A stretch of DNA of 63,791 nt from Eubacteriales bacterium (GTDB lineage: Bacteria; Bacillota; Clostridia; Saccharofermentanales; DTU023): assembly GCA_030532065.1 (NCBI GenBank), contig JAUNLW010000007.1:153-63943 (forward strand), written 5' to 3'. The position numbers were made by a program, and so were the translations under genes. The notes beneath the pieces are model-generated. The model was not told the origin of the DNA. It made no database searches and worked only from the letters and a program-made list of their open reading frames with translations. This document shows positions 50,541-59,203 of the stretch, piece by piece (positions within the stretch are counted from its first letter, which is position 1; every line of letters starts with the position of its first letter).

Positions 50541-51965
50541 TTATTTTTCCGCGGCTATTAGTTCTAGTGTCTTATAAAAAGCATCTTCGCCGGGCACGAT
50601 TTCGTAGTCCGGCTTAGAAGCAAAGAGCTCACTGTTGCTGCCATCACTATTTAGACCGTAGATGGCGTTGTAGCGGATAAGAAGACCGCTTTCCGGCAGG
50701 GCGTTGTACAATGTGATAACACAAGAGCCGTCCCCCGCGCTCTCCTCTCCTACTACCCTAGCAAATGCTGTGCGTTTAGCAAAGCTGATAAAATACTCAG
50801 AGGCAGAATATGACTGACCATTACTTAGCAGCCAGAAGTTGCCGCTGAATAGAGGTTCCTCAAAACTGGGAGCGATGCGGATATGCTCTTCAAAGACCTG
50901 CGTTAAGTCCTTTACCGCCTGCTTGTCTAACTCCGGCATCTCAGGCAGTTTATCATCCTCACTCTCATGCCAGCTGAAGATCAAAGTCGGATATTCATCC
51001 TCACTGCCATAGGCTTCCAATTCTTCTTCGTAAGTATTACCGCCGCCCCAATAATCAATGTAGGGCTTAGTCCACTCACTGGCGTGATAGAGGCCATAGT
51101 TAGTGACTTCCAGCGGTTTTTGAATGTTAGGCGCGACGATATTCATCAGCCAGTAATCGTTATAGCCACCGCCGTTACCCCGGATGTCAATAATGACATT
51201 TTTGATACCTTCTTCTTCGGCCTCCATAAAGAAGTTTTGCAGGATATCAACGTCTTCCGGGTTTTGGTTGAGGAAGGAATCAATCTTGATATAGGCATAG
51301 TCAGCAGCGGCATTGTATTCGTAATGCAGATTATCCGGCATATCCAGGAAGGGTGGCGGTCCACCGGGCTCACGCTCTTCCTCTTCTAAGTTATAAAAGC
51401 CGTGAACATGCGGATTGGCAAAGACATCCTGGTACATTTCCAGCCAGGGATCATCCGGATACTCGGCCAGATAGTAGCAGTAACTCTGAAAGTCGCTGTT
51501 GAGCAGGCGACTGCTCTGGCTCATTATCGATAAATGGCCCAAATCGCCGTAGTCGCCTAACAGCTGGTCCACAATTTCGGCAAAGAAGCTTTCCCAGCTT
51601 GCCTTATCATAGATCTCATAAACACGGTTCTGATACGCGTCTTTCAATGCGTGGAAATCCACATCTCCATCCTGCAGCAGGCCGGCGAAGGGATAACCGT
51701 TTTCGATGATTTCCCAAAAGGCCTCATAGTCGCGCTCCTTTTCTTCTGGTGTCAATTCCGCGATAGTGCGCGCTCGCTCTGCCAGGAAATCCTCTTCTTG
51801 GTAAAAAGGTAAACACTTCACCTCGGTTTTGGCATTTACTACGGCGTTAGCCGGTAAAATAAAAGATAAGCTAAGAATCAAGCTAATGATCAATAACCAG
51901 GATCGGTCGCGCCGGCTGGGTGAACCGACAGCCGGTCTAAAGCTTTTCGGGCTGTTGTATTTCAT
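50541..51965 (-). CDS. Secreted S41-family (tail-specific type) peptidase
   Basis: A 474-residue protein with an N-terminal signal/anchor helix (SWLLIISLILSLSFILPANAVV). The second half is an S41 peptidase domain: VIIDIRGNGGGYNDYWLM and the serine region WLLSNGQSYSASEYFISFA. The catalytic Ser is probably in SYSASEYF; a Lys partner is not obvious. No PDZ domain is visible, as in the C-terminal-processing tricorn-like branch. Probably first gene of an operon continuing through patB, lipoprotein, tldD and tldE. Confidence 0.82.
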   Translation of the reverse strand: MKYNSPKSFRPAVGSPSRRDRSWLLIISLILSLSFILPANAVVNAKTEVKCLPFYQEEDFLAERARTIAELTPEEKERDYEAFWEIIENGYPFAGLLQDGDVDFHALKDAYQNRVYEIYDKASWESFFAEIVDQLLGDYGDLGHLSIMSQSSRLLNSDFQSYCYYLAEYPDDPWLEMYQDVFANPHVHGFYNLEEEEREPGGPPPFLDMPDNLHYEYNAAADYAYIKIDSFLNQNPEDVDILQNFFMEAEEEGIKNVIIDIRGNGGGYNDYWLMNIVAPNIQKPLEVTNYGLYHASEWTKPYIDYWGGGNTYEEELEAYGSEDEYPTLIFSWHESEDDKLPEMPELDKQAVKDLTQVFEEHIRIAPSFEEPLFSGNFWLLSNGQSYSASEYFISFAKRTAFARVVGEESAGDGSCVITLYNALPESGLLIRYNAIYGLNSDGSNSELFASKPDYEIVPGEDAFYKTLELIAAEK

Positions 51966-52124
51966 ATAAATACCCTTTCGGTCGTTTCTCTTCGTTAAGG
52001 CACAGATCTCCTGTTCTCTTATTATAAAGGAAATTCCTTCCCATGGAGAGAAATAGCAAAAGGTGCTATGCTAGAAGCTAGTCAATTACACTCCATTGTC
52101 AGTACAAGAAGGGAGATAAAACAC

Positions 52125-54164
52125 GTGAATAATCTTGACGTACAAGCTGCTATGCAGTTCCGTCTGAGCTCGGAATTACCAGAGTATCCCAAGTTTGAGG
52201 CTGGCATTCGCCGGGCGCCCAGACGGGAGACCAGGCTGAGCGAAAGCGAAGTCGCCTTAGCGATCAAGAATGCTCTCCGCTACATTCCTGAAGAGCATCA
52301 TGAGCAAATGGCCGAGGAGTTCTACCAGGAACTCAAAGAACACGGCAAAATCTATGGCTACCGCTTCCGTCCCGAAGGCCGTATCTACGGTAAGCCCATC
52401 GATGAGTACAAAGGTAAGTGTGTAGAAGGCAAGGCTTTCCAAGTCATGATCGATAACAATCTGGACTTTGAAGTCGCTCTCTATCCTTACGAATTAGTCA
52501 CTTACGGTGAGACCGGCTCTGTCTGCCAGAACTGGATGCAGTATCGCCTGATCAAACAATATCTGGAAGAAATGACTCAGGACCAGACCTTAGTCATTAT
52601 GTCCGGCCATCCTTTGGGCCTCTTCCACTCCAACCCCAATGCCCCGCGCATTATCCTGACCAATGGTCTTTTGATCGGTGAGTACGATAACTTAGAAGAC
52701 TTCAACCGCGGCCGCGCTTTAGGTGTTTCCAGCTACGGCCAAATGACCGCCGGTGGCTTCATGTACATTGGACCGCAAGGCATCGTCCACGGCACCTACA
52801 ACACCCTGCTCAACGCCGGTCGTCTAAAACTGGGCGTTAAGAACGAAGACAATCTGGCCGGTGTACTCTTTGTCTCCTCCGGTCTGGGCGGTATGTCCGG
52901 CGCTCAAGGCAAGGCCATTGTGATCGCCGGTGGTGTCGGCATCATCGCCGAGGTCGACTACTCTCGTATCAAGACCCGTTACGACCAGGGCTGGGTCAAT
53001 GTCATCGCCGAATCTCCAGAAGAAGCCTTCCGTCTGGCTAAAGCCTCTATGGAAAAACGCGAAGCTAACGCTATCGCCTTCCACGGTAATATCGTTGATC
53101 TCTTGCAATACGCAATTGACCATAACATCCACATTCCTCTGCTCTCCGACCAGACTTCCTGCCACGAGCCTTACACTGGTGGTTACTGCCCGGTCGGCCT
53201 GACCTTTGAAGAAAGAACAGAGATGCTGGCTGAGGATCCTGAAGGCTTCCATAAACGTGTTGATGAGACCCTGCAGAAACACTTCGCCCTAATCAAGACT
53301 TTGACCGCTCAAGGCACCTACTTCTTCGACTACGGCAACTCCTTTATGAAGGCAGTATTTGATACCGGCATAACTGAGATCGCCAGAAACGGCGAAAATG
53401 ACAAAGACGGCTTTATCTGGCCCTCTTACGTAGAAGACATCATGGGACCCCTGCTCTTTGACTACGGTTATGGTCCTTTCCGTTGGGTTTGCCTGTCAGG
53501 TAAAGATGAAGACCTGAGAGCTACCGACCACGCCGCCATGGAGTGCATCGATCCTAACCGTCGCTATCAAGACCGCGATAACTACAACTGGATCCGTGAC
53601 GCGGAGAAAAACCAGCTGGTTGTCGGCACCAAGGCCAGAATCCTCTATTCTGACGCCGCCGGTCGTCTGCGTATCGCTCTGCGCTTCAACGAATTAGTTC
53701 GTGAAGGCAAGATCGGCCCCGTCATGATCGGCCGTGACCACCACGACTGCGGCGGCACCGACTCCCCCTTCCGTGAGACTGCCAATATTAAGGACGGCTC
53801 CAACATCACTGCTGACATGGCTACTTCCTGCTTCGCCGGTAACGCCGCTCGCGGCATGAGTCTCTGCTCCCTGCATAACGGTGGTGGTACTGGTATCGGT
53901 AAAGCCATCAACGGCGGCTTCGGCTGTGTTTTAGACGGTTCTACCCGTATCGACAACATCCTGCGCCAGTCCGTCCCCTGGGACGTCATGGTGGGCGTAG
54001 CCCGGAGATCCTGGGCCACCAACTCCGCCGCCCTCGAAACTTCAGTCAAGTACAACCAGGACAACCTAGGCAAAGACCATATCACCCTGCCCTACCAGAG
54101 TGACGATGACCTGGTCGAGCAACTGGTAAAAAAGCACGAAGCTGATCGATCCTTATTCGAATAA
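52125..54164 (+). CDS. hutU: Urocanate hydratase
   Basis: Converts urocanate to imidazolone propionate in histidine breakdown, using tightly bound NAD+. The sequence is highly typical: YGQMTAGGFMYIGPQGIVHGT, the NAD-binding GLGGMSGAQGKA, and the active-site region GRDHHDCGGTDSPFRET. GTG at 52125 follows GGGAG and gives about 680 residues, the family length; a frame from 52068 has no ribosome binding site. The codon use is more strongly biased toward C-ending codons than its neighbours, suggesting high expression. hutH, hutI and formiminotransferase genes are absent from the window. Confidence 0.96.
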   Translation: MNNLDVQAAMQFRLSSELPEYPKFEAGIRRAPRRETRLSESEVALAIKNALRYIPEEHHEQMAEEFYQELKEHGKIYGYRFRPEGRIYGKPIDEYKGKCVEGKAFQVMIDNNLDFEVALYPYELVTYGETGSVCQNWMQYRLIKQYLEEMTQDQTLVIMSGHPLGLFHSNPNAPRIILTNGLLIGEYDNLEDFNRGRALGVSSYGQMTAGGFMYIGPQGIVHGTYNTLLNAGRLKLGVKNEDNLAGVLFVSSGLGGMSGAQGKAIVIAGGVGIIAEVDYSRIKTRYDQGWVNVIAESPEEAFRLAKASMEKREANAIAFHGNIVDLLQYAIDHNIHIPLLSDQTSCHEPYTGGYCPVGLTFEERTEMLAEDPEGFHKRVDETLQKHFALIKTLTAQGTYFFDYGNSFMKAVFDTGITEIARNGENDKDGFIWPSYVEDIMGPLLFDYGYGPFRWVCLSGKDEDLRATDHAAMECIDPNRRYQDRDNYNWIRDAEKNQLVVGTKARILYSDAAGRLRIALRFNELVREGKIGPVMIGRDHHDCGGTDSPFRETANIKDGSNITADMATSCFAGNAARGMSLCSLHNGGGTGIGKAINGGFGCVLDGSTRIDNILRQSVPWDVMVGVARRSWATNSAALETSVKYNQDNLGKDHITLPYQSDDDLVEQLVKKHEADRSLFE

Positions 54165-54210
54165 GCTCTAAGCTAAATTCGAATAAGCTCTAAGCTAAAT
54201 TCGAATAAGC
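54156..54210 (+). repeat. 22-bp tandem repeat starting in the hutU stop codon region
   Basis: Two perfect 22-base units (54156-54177, 54178-54199) begin TTCGAATAAG and are followed by a third partial copy. The first unit contains the hutU stop codon TAA, so the repeat duplicates the gene end. Degenerate variants of the same word continue to about 54290. Confidence 0.9.
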
Positions 54211-54307
54211 TTTGAACGTATAAAATGATTTAAATAGGCTTTAGACTTGCAAATTGATTTGTGAATAATCTTTAAACTTACAAAATGTGCTAAGCCTGAT
54301 CATAGAA

Positions 54308-54336
54308 GCCTCCGGACCAGACGGAGGCTTTTTCTT
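54308..54336 (+). terminator. hutU: Terminator of hutU
   Basis: GCCTCCG/CGGAGGC stem with a seven-base loop followed by TTTTTC, 140 bases after the stop codon because of the intervening repeats. Confidence 0.9.
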
Positions 54337-54341
54337 TTGCT

Positions 54342-54437
54342 CTCATACCTGTACTAACAGGGGTAAGCAGAAAAGATTTCTAGAACAAACTCATACTTGT
54401 ACTCATAGGGGTTAGCAGAAAAGATTTCTAGAACAAA
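54342..54437. repeat. 48-bp direct tandem repeat
   Basis: Two adjacent 48-base units (54342-54389 and 54390-54437). The first halves differ at several bases while the last 27 or so (from AGCAGAAAAGATTTC) are identical. Together with the 22-bp repeats and two terminators this fills the stretch 54165-54502, which has no gene. Only two units and no spacers, so not CRISPR. Confidence 0.9.
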
Positions 54438-54467
54438 AAAGCCCGACACATTAAAACATATGTCGGG
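54434..54467 (-). terminator. Terminator of the LPSTG-anchor gene remnant
   Basis: Minus-strand stem CCCGACA/TGTCGGG with a 12-base loop, followed by CTTTTTTG. Confidence 0.85.
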
Positions 54468-54502
54468 AAAAATATTTTGGGTTATCAGACAAAGAGATCT
54501 CG

Positions 54503-55050
54503 CTAACGCATTCTCTTACGAATACCGATCAATAAACCGAAACCGGCCAAAGCCAATGTGGCGGCGATATAGTTCATGCCTGATTCACCAGTGCTAGGTA
54601 ATTGAGTTACCTCTTGTCGGCTAGGAACATTATTACCAGAAGTTGGAAGATTAGATACTATTCCCGTGTCATTAGCAGAACCTGTGACCTTGCTTCCACT
54701 ATAATCAGTTGTCCGATCAGGGCTGGATGACTGATTAATAGGCAGTATCTGTAAGCCATTGAAGCCTATTGTTCCACTTGAGCCAGGCCAAATAGTGATT
54801 GATTCTTCTTCTTCCTCTTTTTCTTCTGCTTCTGCTTCAGGTTCTTCGGTCTTAGCTTTCCACAGAGCTTTGACGATTGTATCATCACTGACTGTAATCA
54901 CTGCACCTACTGCTTTTTCCTCACCAGCTACATCCCAAGCTTTAAATTCCTTGCCATCAGGTGCGGTAAAGGCACATTCAGGCAGAGTATATTGGGAATC
55001 TTTCTCGACTGTATCGGCTTCCATCTCGCCTGTACCGCCATGAAGGCGTG
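54503..55050 (-). pseudogene. 3' remnant of a sortase-anchored (LPXTG) surface protein gene
   Basis: The reading frame ends in a perfect sorting signal: LPSTG, then a hydrophobic stretch MNYIAATLALAGFGLLIG and basic tail IRKRMR. Before it are a Ser/Thr-rich stalk, an acidic run and one InlB-type B-repeat (GGTGEMEADTVEKDSQYTLP through ITVSDDTIVKALWK). The B-repeat is cut off at its start, and upstream there is no signal peptide: the open frame reaches a TTG by running through a 13-base T tract. The stalk and anchor are well conserved but without a signal peptide the product could not reach sortase. Read as the truncated end of a larger adhesin gene. Confidence 0.75.
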
Positions 55051-55073
55051 ATACTTTACACTTGCACCATATC

Positions 55074-55086
55074 AAAAAAAAAAAAA
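55074..55086. repeat. 13-base poly-A/T tract
   Basis: Uninterrupted run of 13 A on the plus strand (13 T on the minus strand), at the broken 5' edge of the LPXTG gene remnant. Such runs are prone to slippage. Confidence 0.9.
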
Positions 55087-55313
55087 CATATTTCAAGTGT
55101 TCTCTATATTAAATTTCCTAATCCGATGTTGACTTTCTTCACAAATATTCCCTATTCTTCCAAGCAAAGCTCAAACTTTATCAAGACGGAAGGCTATAAT
55201 AGGTATGTGAGAGTTTCCATTTGGCGCGAAGTTGACTACTTTGTAGCCCTCCACCAAGAGATAAATAAACTTAAACGGGCAGAATAGATTAAGTAGTAAG
55301 GAGGATTACCCAG

Positions 55314-56360
55314 ATGGCAGATCGTATCTATCTAGTAACAGGAGCCTCCGGTCATTTAGGCAATCAAGTTGTGCGTCGGTTGTTGGACCGAGGCGAGGAA
55401 GTGCGTTGTTTGATCGTTGAGGAAGAACTCCCACTGTCTTTGCAAGGCTTGGACTTAAATGTTTATCATGGCGACGTACGTAATAGAAGCAGCATTGAAG
55501 CGATGTTCCAAGGTCTGGATGGTAAGGAGATTTATTTCTTACACCTGGCAAGCATGATTAGTATCGCTTCTAAGGTTGATCCTCTGCTTAAAGAGGTAAA
55601 TGTGGGCGGTACAATCAACGTGATTGAGCTATGCAAAAAATACCAGGTTAAACGCCTGTTGTACTGCAGTTCTGTACACGCTATACCGGAGCGCAAAAAC
55701 AATGCCCCCATCAATGAGTTGGACGTATTCAGCCCTGACTGGGTTCACGGCGCTTACGCTAAGACCAAGGCTATCGCTACTCAACTGGTCATGGAAGCTG
55801 GTCACTCTGGCTTAGACGTGGTTGTGGTCCAACCCTCCGGCATTATCGGTCCTTATGACTATATGGCTCAAGGCAGACTCAACCAACTTATGGCGACCTT
55901 GGTCAATAGGCGTCATCTCTTCCTGGTCCACGGCGGCTACGATATTGTGGATGTAAGAGACGTTGCCAAGGGCCTCCTCGCGGCAGTCGACCGTGGCAGG
56001 TCCGGCGAGTGCTATATCTTATCTAACAAGTATTGCTCTATCACGGAGCTGATCCAACTAGCTTCCGAATCATCCGGTATCAAAGTCTACCGTTTCTATG
56101 TAGCGATGTTCCTCGCGCGGATGTTTGCCCCGATTACTGAATGGTGGGCCAAACTACGCCGTAAACGCCCGCTCTATACACCCTACGCCCTGTATACCTT
56201 ACGCAGCAACAGTAACCTCTCTCACAAAAAGGCAAGCAAAGAGCTGGGTTACAGCACTAGACCCATAGAGGAGACCATACAGGACACCCTGGACTTTATC
56301 TTAGAGCAGCAGGCTAAAGCCAAACTCATTGGCAACGGTGTCGCAAGCAATAGAATTTAG
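55314..56360 (+). CDS. NAD(P)-dependent epimerase/dehydratase family protein
   Basis: Extended short-chain dehydrogenase of 348 residues. The Rossmann motif GASGHLG is at the N-terminus (YLVTGASGHLGNQVVRRLL) and the catalytic Tyr and Lys are in HGAYAKTKA, with the Ser in LYCSSVHAI. It resembles sugar-nucleotide epimerases and 3-beta-hydroxysteroid dehydrogenase-like proteins; the substrate is unknown. AAGGAGG precedes the ATG. A TATAAT hexamer at about 55195 may be its promoter. It is a single-gene unit with a strong terminator, convergent with the glycosyltransferase gene. Confidence 0.87.
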   Translation: MADRIYLVTGASGHLGNQVVRRLLDRGEEVRCLIVEEELPLSLQGLDLNVYHGDVRNRSSIEAMFQGLDGKEIYFLHLASMISIASKVDPLLKEVNVGGTINVIELCKKYQVKRLLYCSSVHAIPERKNNAPINELDVFSPDWVHGAYAKTKAIATQLVMEAGHSGLDVVVVQPSGIIGPYDYMAQGRLNQLMATLVNRRHLFLVHGGYDIVDVRDVAKGLLAAVDRGRSGECYILSNKYCSITELIQLASESSGIKVYRFYVAMFLARMFAPITEWWAKLRRKRPLYTPYALYTLRSNSNLSHKKASKELGYSTRPIEETIQDTLDFILEQQAKAKLIGNGVASNRI

Positions 56361-56396
56361 CCCAGCAAAAATCACAGAATCTATAATAGATCGAAC

Positions 56397-56446
56397 AAAA
56401 AATGCCGTTAGTTTCTACGAGAGTCTAACGGCATTTTTTATTTATT
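56397..56446. terminator. Bidirectional terminator between epimerase and glycosyltransferase genes
   Basis: Perfect 10-bp stem ATGCCGTTAG/CTAACGGCAT, an A-run before it and TTTTTT after it. It can stop both convergent transcripts. Confidence 0.92.
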
Positions 56447-56463
56447 GTTTCCTTTACTTCCCT

Positions 56464-57495
56464 TTAAAGGATAAAAACCTTGCCAATCAAGTTATAGACA
56501 TCCTTGTTCAAATAGGAAGCGGAGGAGGACATCAGCCGCTTACTATTGAGCATAGGCATGGCTTTGAGATGACGCGCCGCGTTGGCGTTGATATTGGCAA
56601 AGTCTCGCCAGATCAGCTCCATCTGCTGATTAACAGCATTGGTACCGGCAATCTCCGCTCTTAGAGGGATCATGCAGACGGCAATCAGCCGAGCCATATG
56701 GTTGTACATATAGCGTTGGAGTTTCTGCGGGCGTACGCTGTCGAGACGCACACGGCGGAACATATCCAATGCCAGGCTGATAATATTATCCACGTCATCA
56801 ACCATGAACTCCATCGACGCCGCCTGTCCGGTCCGGCCTAAAGTATAGGAATACACTTCCTCATCTAGGTAGTAAATACGGCGTACATGCGGCAGCGGTT
56901 CGTAAGCGAATACGTGATCCGCGTAACGACTATGGTCAGGTACATGGAGGTTGACCTTGCCTAAGAGCCTGGTGCTGTATGTAATAGACTGCTTTCCCAG
57001 GATCTGATCTACATTAAAATTCTTAGTCCGTGCCCAGGAGTTATGGCCTGTTTGCGGGAATACATTGTCAAAATGATGGGGACTGATACGTTCCGTGCCA
57101 TCAGACATCAAGAGTCGATAGACGTAATCATTGACGATCAAGTCGGAGCTGGCCGGATCGTCTTCCTGTTGACGCAATACCTTTAAGAGGCTGTTTAAGC
57201 CCTCAGGCAGGAAACAATCATCTGCGTCCAATAGTCGGAACCAGGGTGTTGCCACATCGTGCATAGCCCAGTTGATCGCGGAGCCGTATCCCCCGTGTTC
57301 TTTACGGATCAGGCGAATATCGCGGGGATATTTACTGACAAATTCTTCAACTATATCAGTTGTAGCGTCGGTAGAACCATCATCAACTATGACAAGCTCA
57401 ATATCATCCAGCGCAGGAATCACACTCTCAATACATCTTTTGATATAGTCCTGGCTGTTATAGCTGGCAACCGCGACGGTCAAAGATTTGCTCAT
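56464..57495 (-). CDS. Family 2 glycosyltransferase
   Basis: A 343-residue GT-A glycosyltransferase. N-terminal LTVAVASYNSQDYIKRCIESV and LVIVDDGSTDATTDI are the GT2 nucleotide-sugar motifs, and the metal-binding DxD lies in LLDADDCFLPEG. The C-terminal 130 residues are helical without membrane helices. It probably adds a sugar to a cell-surface polymer or lipid. It stands alone, without a polysaccharide cluster. Confidence 0.88.
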   Translation of the reverse strand: MSKSLTVAVASYNSQDYIKRCIESVIPALDDIELVIVDDGSTDATTDIVEEFVSKYPRDIRLIRKEHGGYGSAINWAMHDVATPWFRLLDADDCFLPEGLNSLLKVLRQQEDDPASSDLIVNDYVYRLLMSDGTERISPHHFDNVFPQTGHNSWARTKNFNVDQILGKQSITYSTRLLGKVNLHVPDHSRYADHVFAYEPLPHVRRIYYLDEEVYSYTLGRTGQAASMEFMVDDVDNIISLALDMFRRVRLDSVRPQKLQRYMYNHMARLIAVCMIPLRAEIAGTNAVNQQMELIWRDFANINANAARHLKAMPMLNSKRLMSSSASYLNKDVYNLIGKVFIL

Positions 57496-57510
57496 TTACT
57501 CTCTCCTGAT

Positions 57511-57540
57511 CAAAATGCACCCGGTCTGGTGACCGGGTGC
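57511..57540 (-). terminator. Terminator of the 2-oxoacid oxidoreductase-ilvE operon
   Basis: 10-bp stem GCACCCGGTC/GACCGGGTGC with an ACCA loop followed by ATTTTG on the minus strand. Confidence 0.8.
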
Positions 57541-57549
57541 CGCTATACA

Positions 57550-58632
57550 TTATTTATCGTAATGTTTAACGATATCGGTCCAGCCCATTGTATCAGGTGC
57601 TGTTCCGAATTGGATGCCCGTGAGGGCATCGTAGAACTCTTGGGCCACAGGTCCGATCTCATTATTATTAATGATATAGGCGTGGTCATCAAAATTCAGC
57701 TCACCCACCGGGGAAATGACCGCCGCGGTGCCGGAGCCGAAGGCTTCAGTCAGGCGTCCTTCCTTATGGGCTTCCAGGAGCTCCTCCACGGGGATCTGGC
57801 GTTCTTCCACAGGCATGCCTTTTTGCTTAGCCAGCTCAATTACTGACTTACGGGTAATACCCGGCAGGATAGTATCGCCGAGTTCTGCCGTGACCAGTTT
57901 GCCATCAATCACGAAGAACATATTCATAGCGCCTACTTCCTCTACGCAGGTCTGAGTGCGGCCATCCAACCACAGGACCTGGGCAAAGCCCTCATCCTGA
58001 GCTTTCTTAGTGGCCAGGAAGCTGGCAGCGTAGTTACCACCGGTCTTCGCGGAACCCATACCGCCTTTTACAGCACGAGCATAGTGGCTTTCGATGCGAA
58101 TACGCACGGGCTTCATGCCACCGGCGTAATAAGCACCTGAGGGAGCGCAGATAACGAAATAGATGAATTTCTTTGCGCTGGACGCGCCAAGGCCTTCACC
58201 ATCCGCGATCAACGTGGGGCGGAGATAGAGTGAAGTACCGGGACTGTGAGGTACCCAATCACGATCTAAGTCAATCAGACGATGGATTGCCTCATACTGA
58301 AAATCTTCGTCCAGTGGAGGCATGGCGGCTCTTTCGGCACTTCTATTCATACGTTTGCAGTTCTCATAGAGCCGGAAGGTTTGGATCTCACCGTCAGGTC
58401 TGCGATAGGCTTTAGCGCCCTCGAAAACTTCTTGCGCGTAATGTAGTACCGGAGAAGCCGGATGGATGGACAGGTTATGCAAAGGCTCAATCTTTGGATC
58501 ATACCAGCCACCTTTTTCCGCGTCGTATCTGACAATAAACATATGGTCGGTAAAAATCTTACCAAAACCCAGATTGGACTCGTCTTGAGGTTTAGCTTTA
58601 AGTTCTTTAGCTATCTCATATTTGATCTTCAT
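57550..58632 (-). CDS. ilvE: Branched-chain amino acid aminotransferase
   Basis: Fold type IV PLP transaminase interconverting valine, leucine and isoleucine with their 2-oxoacids. 360 residues, the longer ilvE form. Typical segments are HYAQEVFEGAKAYRRPDG, GTSLYLRPTLIA, the PLP-lysine region VKGGMGSAKTGGNYAAS and EVGAMNMFFV. ATG at 58632 follows AGGGGAG; a TTG frame from 58650 would begin inside that ribosome binding site. It is the last gene of the 2-oxoacid:ferredoxin oxidoreductase operon, which argues that the oxidoreductase acts on branched-chain 2-oxoacids. Confidence 0.94.
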   Translation of the reverse strand: MKIKYEIAKELKAKPQDESNLGFGKIFTDHMFIVRYDAEKGGWYDPKIEPLHNLSIHPASPVLHYAQEVFEGAKAYRRPDGEIQTFRLYENCKRMNRSAERAAMPPLDEDFQYEAIHRLIDLDRDWVPHSPGTSLYLRPTLIADGEGLGASSAKKFIYFVICAPSGAYYAGGMKPVRIRIESHYARAVKGGMGSAKTGGNYAASFLATKKAQDEGFAQVLWLDGRTQTCVEEVGAMNMFFVIDGKLVTAELGDTILPGITRKSVIELAKQKGMPVEERQIPVEELLEAHKEGRLTEAFGSGTAAVISPVGELNFDDHAYIINNNEIGPVAQEFYDALTGIQFGTAPDTMGWTDIVKHYDK

Positions 58633-58650
58633 TTGTACTCCCCTTTTCAA

Positions 58651-59202
58651 CTATTCGACAGCTTGGTCTACGCAGGCTGCGCCACGGCTGAGAGCCTCTT
58701 TATTGAGGTCTATCAGAGCCGCTTTCTTACCTTGGAACATCTTGCCAAGCAGCGTATACATGGTCTCAATCTTAAGAGCGCCGGTAGCTTCAATGTAAGC
58801 GCCCAGCATAACCATGTTAGCAACCCTCAGGTTGCCAAGCTCAGTAGCTATATCTACACAAGGTACATATACAGCCTTTACATCTTCACGATCAACTTTA
58901 CCGGTAACGATGGATGAGTTGACAAAGATGGTGCCGCCGGGTTGGACTTTACTGGCAAACTTATCCAGCGAAGGTTGGTTCATAGCGATCAGTTCGGTAG
59001 GTTCAAGTACCAGCGGCGAAATGATCTCACTGTCAGCGATAACTACGGAGCAGTTGGCAGTGCCACCACGCATCTCCGGGCCATAAGAGGGGTACCAACT
59101 TACGTTGAGACCCTCTTCCATACCGGCTTGTACCAAAAAGGTACCAATGGACATAACGCCCTGGCCACCAAAACCTGAGGCTAGAATTTCTTTATACAGC
59201 AT
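58651..59202 (-). CDS. 2-oxoacid:ferredoxin oxidoreductase, gamma subunit
   Basis: The 183-residue gamma subunit of a four-subunit oxidoreductase. It begins ILASGFGGQGVMSIGTFLVQAG, the CoA-proximal Gly-rich motif of the family, and contains GPEMRGGTANCSVVI. It joins the alpha, beta and ferredoxin subunits encoded upstream. One base separates it from the beta gene and 18 bases from ilvE. Together they interconvert branched-chain 2-oxoacids and acyl-CoA with ferredoxin in the cytoplasm. Confidence 0.92.
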   Translation of the reverse strand: MLYKEILASGFGGQGVMSIGTFLVQAGMEEGLNVSWYPSYGPEMRGGTANCSVVIADSEIISPLVLEPTELIAMNQPSLDKFASKVQPGGTIFVNSSIVTGKVDREDVKAVYVPCVDIATELGNLRVANMVMLGAYIEATGALKIETMYTLLGKMFQGKKAALIDLNKEALSRGAACVDQAVE

Positions 59203-59203
59203 C

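Noticed and set aside
52824..53282. 152-residue minus-strand frame inside hutU
   Set aside because: It is the antisense shadow of a highly conserved, strongly codon-biased gene.
54342..54437. CRISPR-like repeats
   Set aside because: Only two units joined directly, without spacers, and no cas genes in the window.
55048..55287. 79-residue plus-strand frame before the epimerase gene
   Set aside because: It crosses the poly-A tract and the probable epimerase promoter, has no ribosome binding site, and its composition looks like translated AT-rich spacer.
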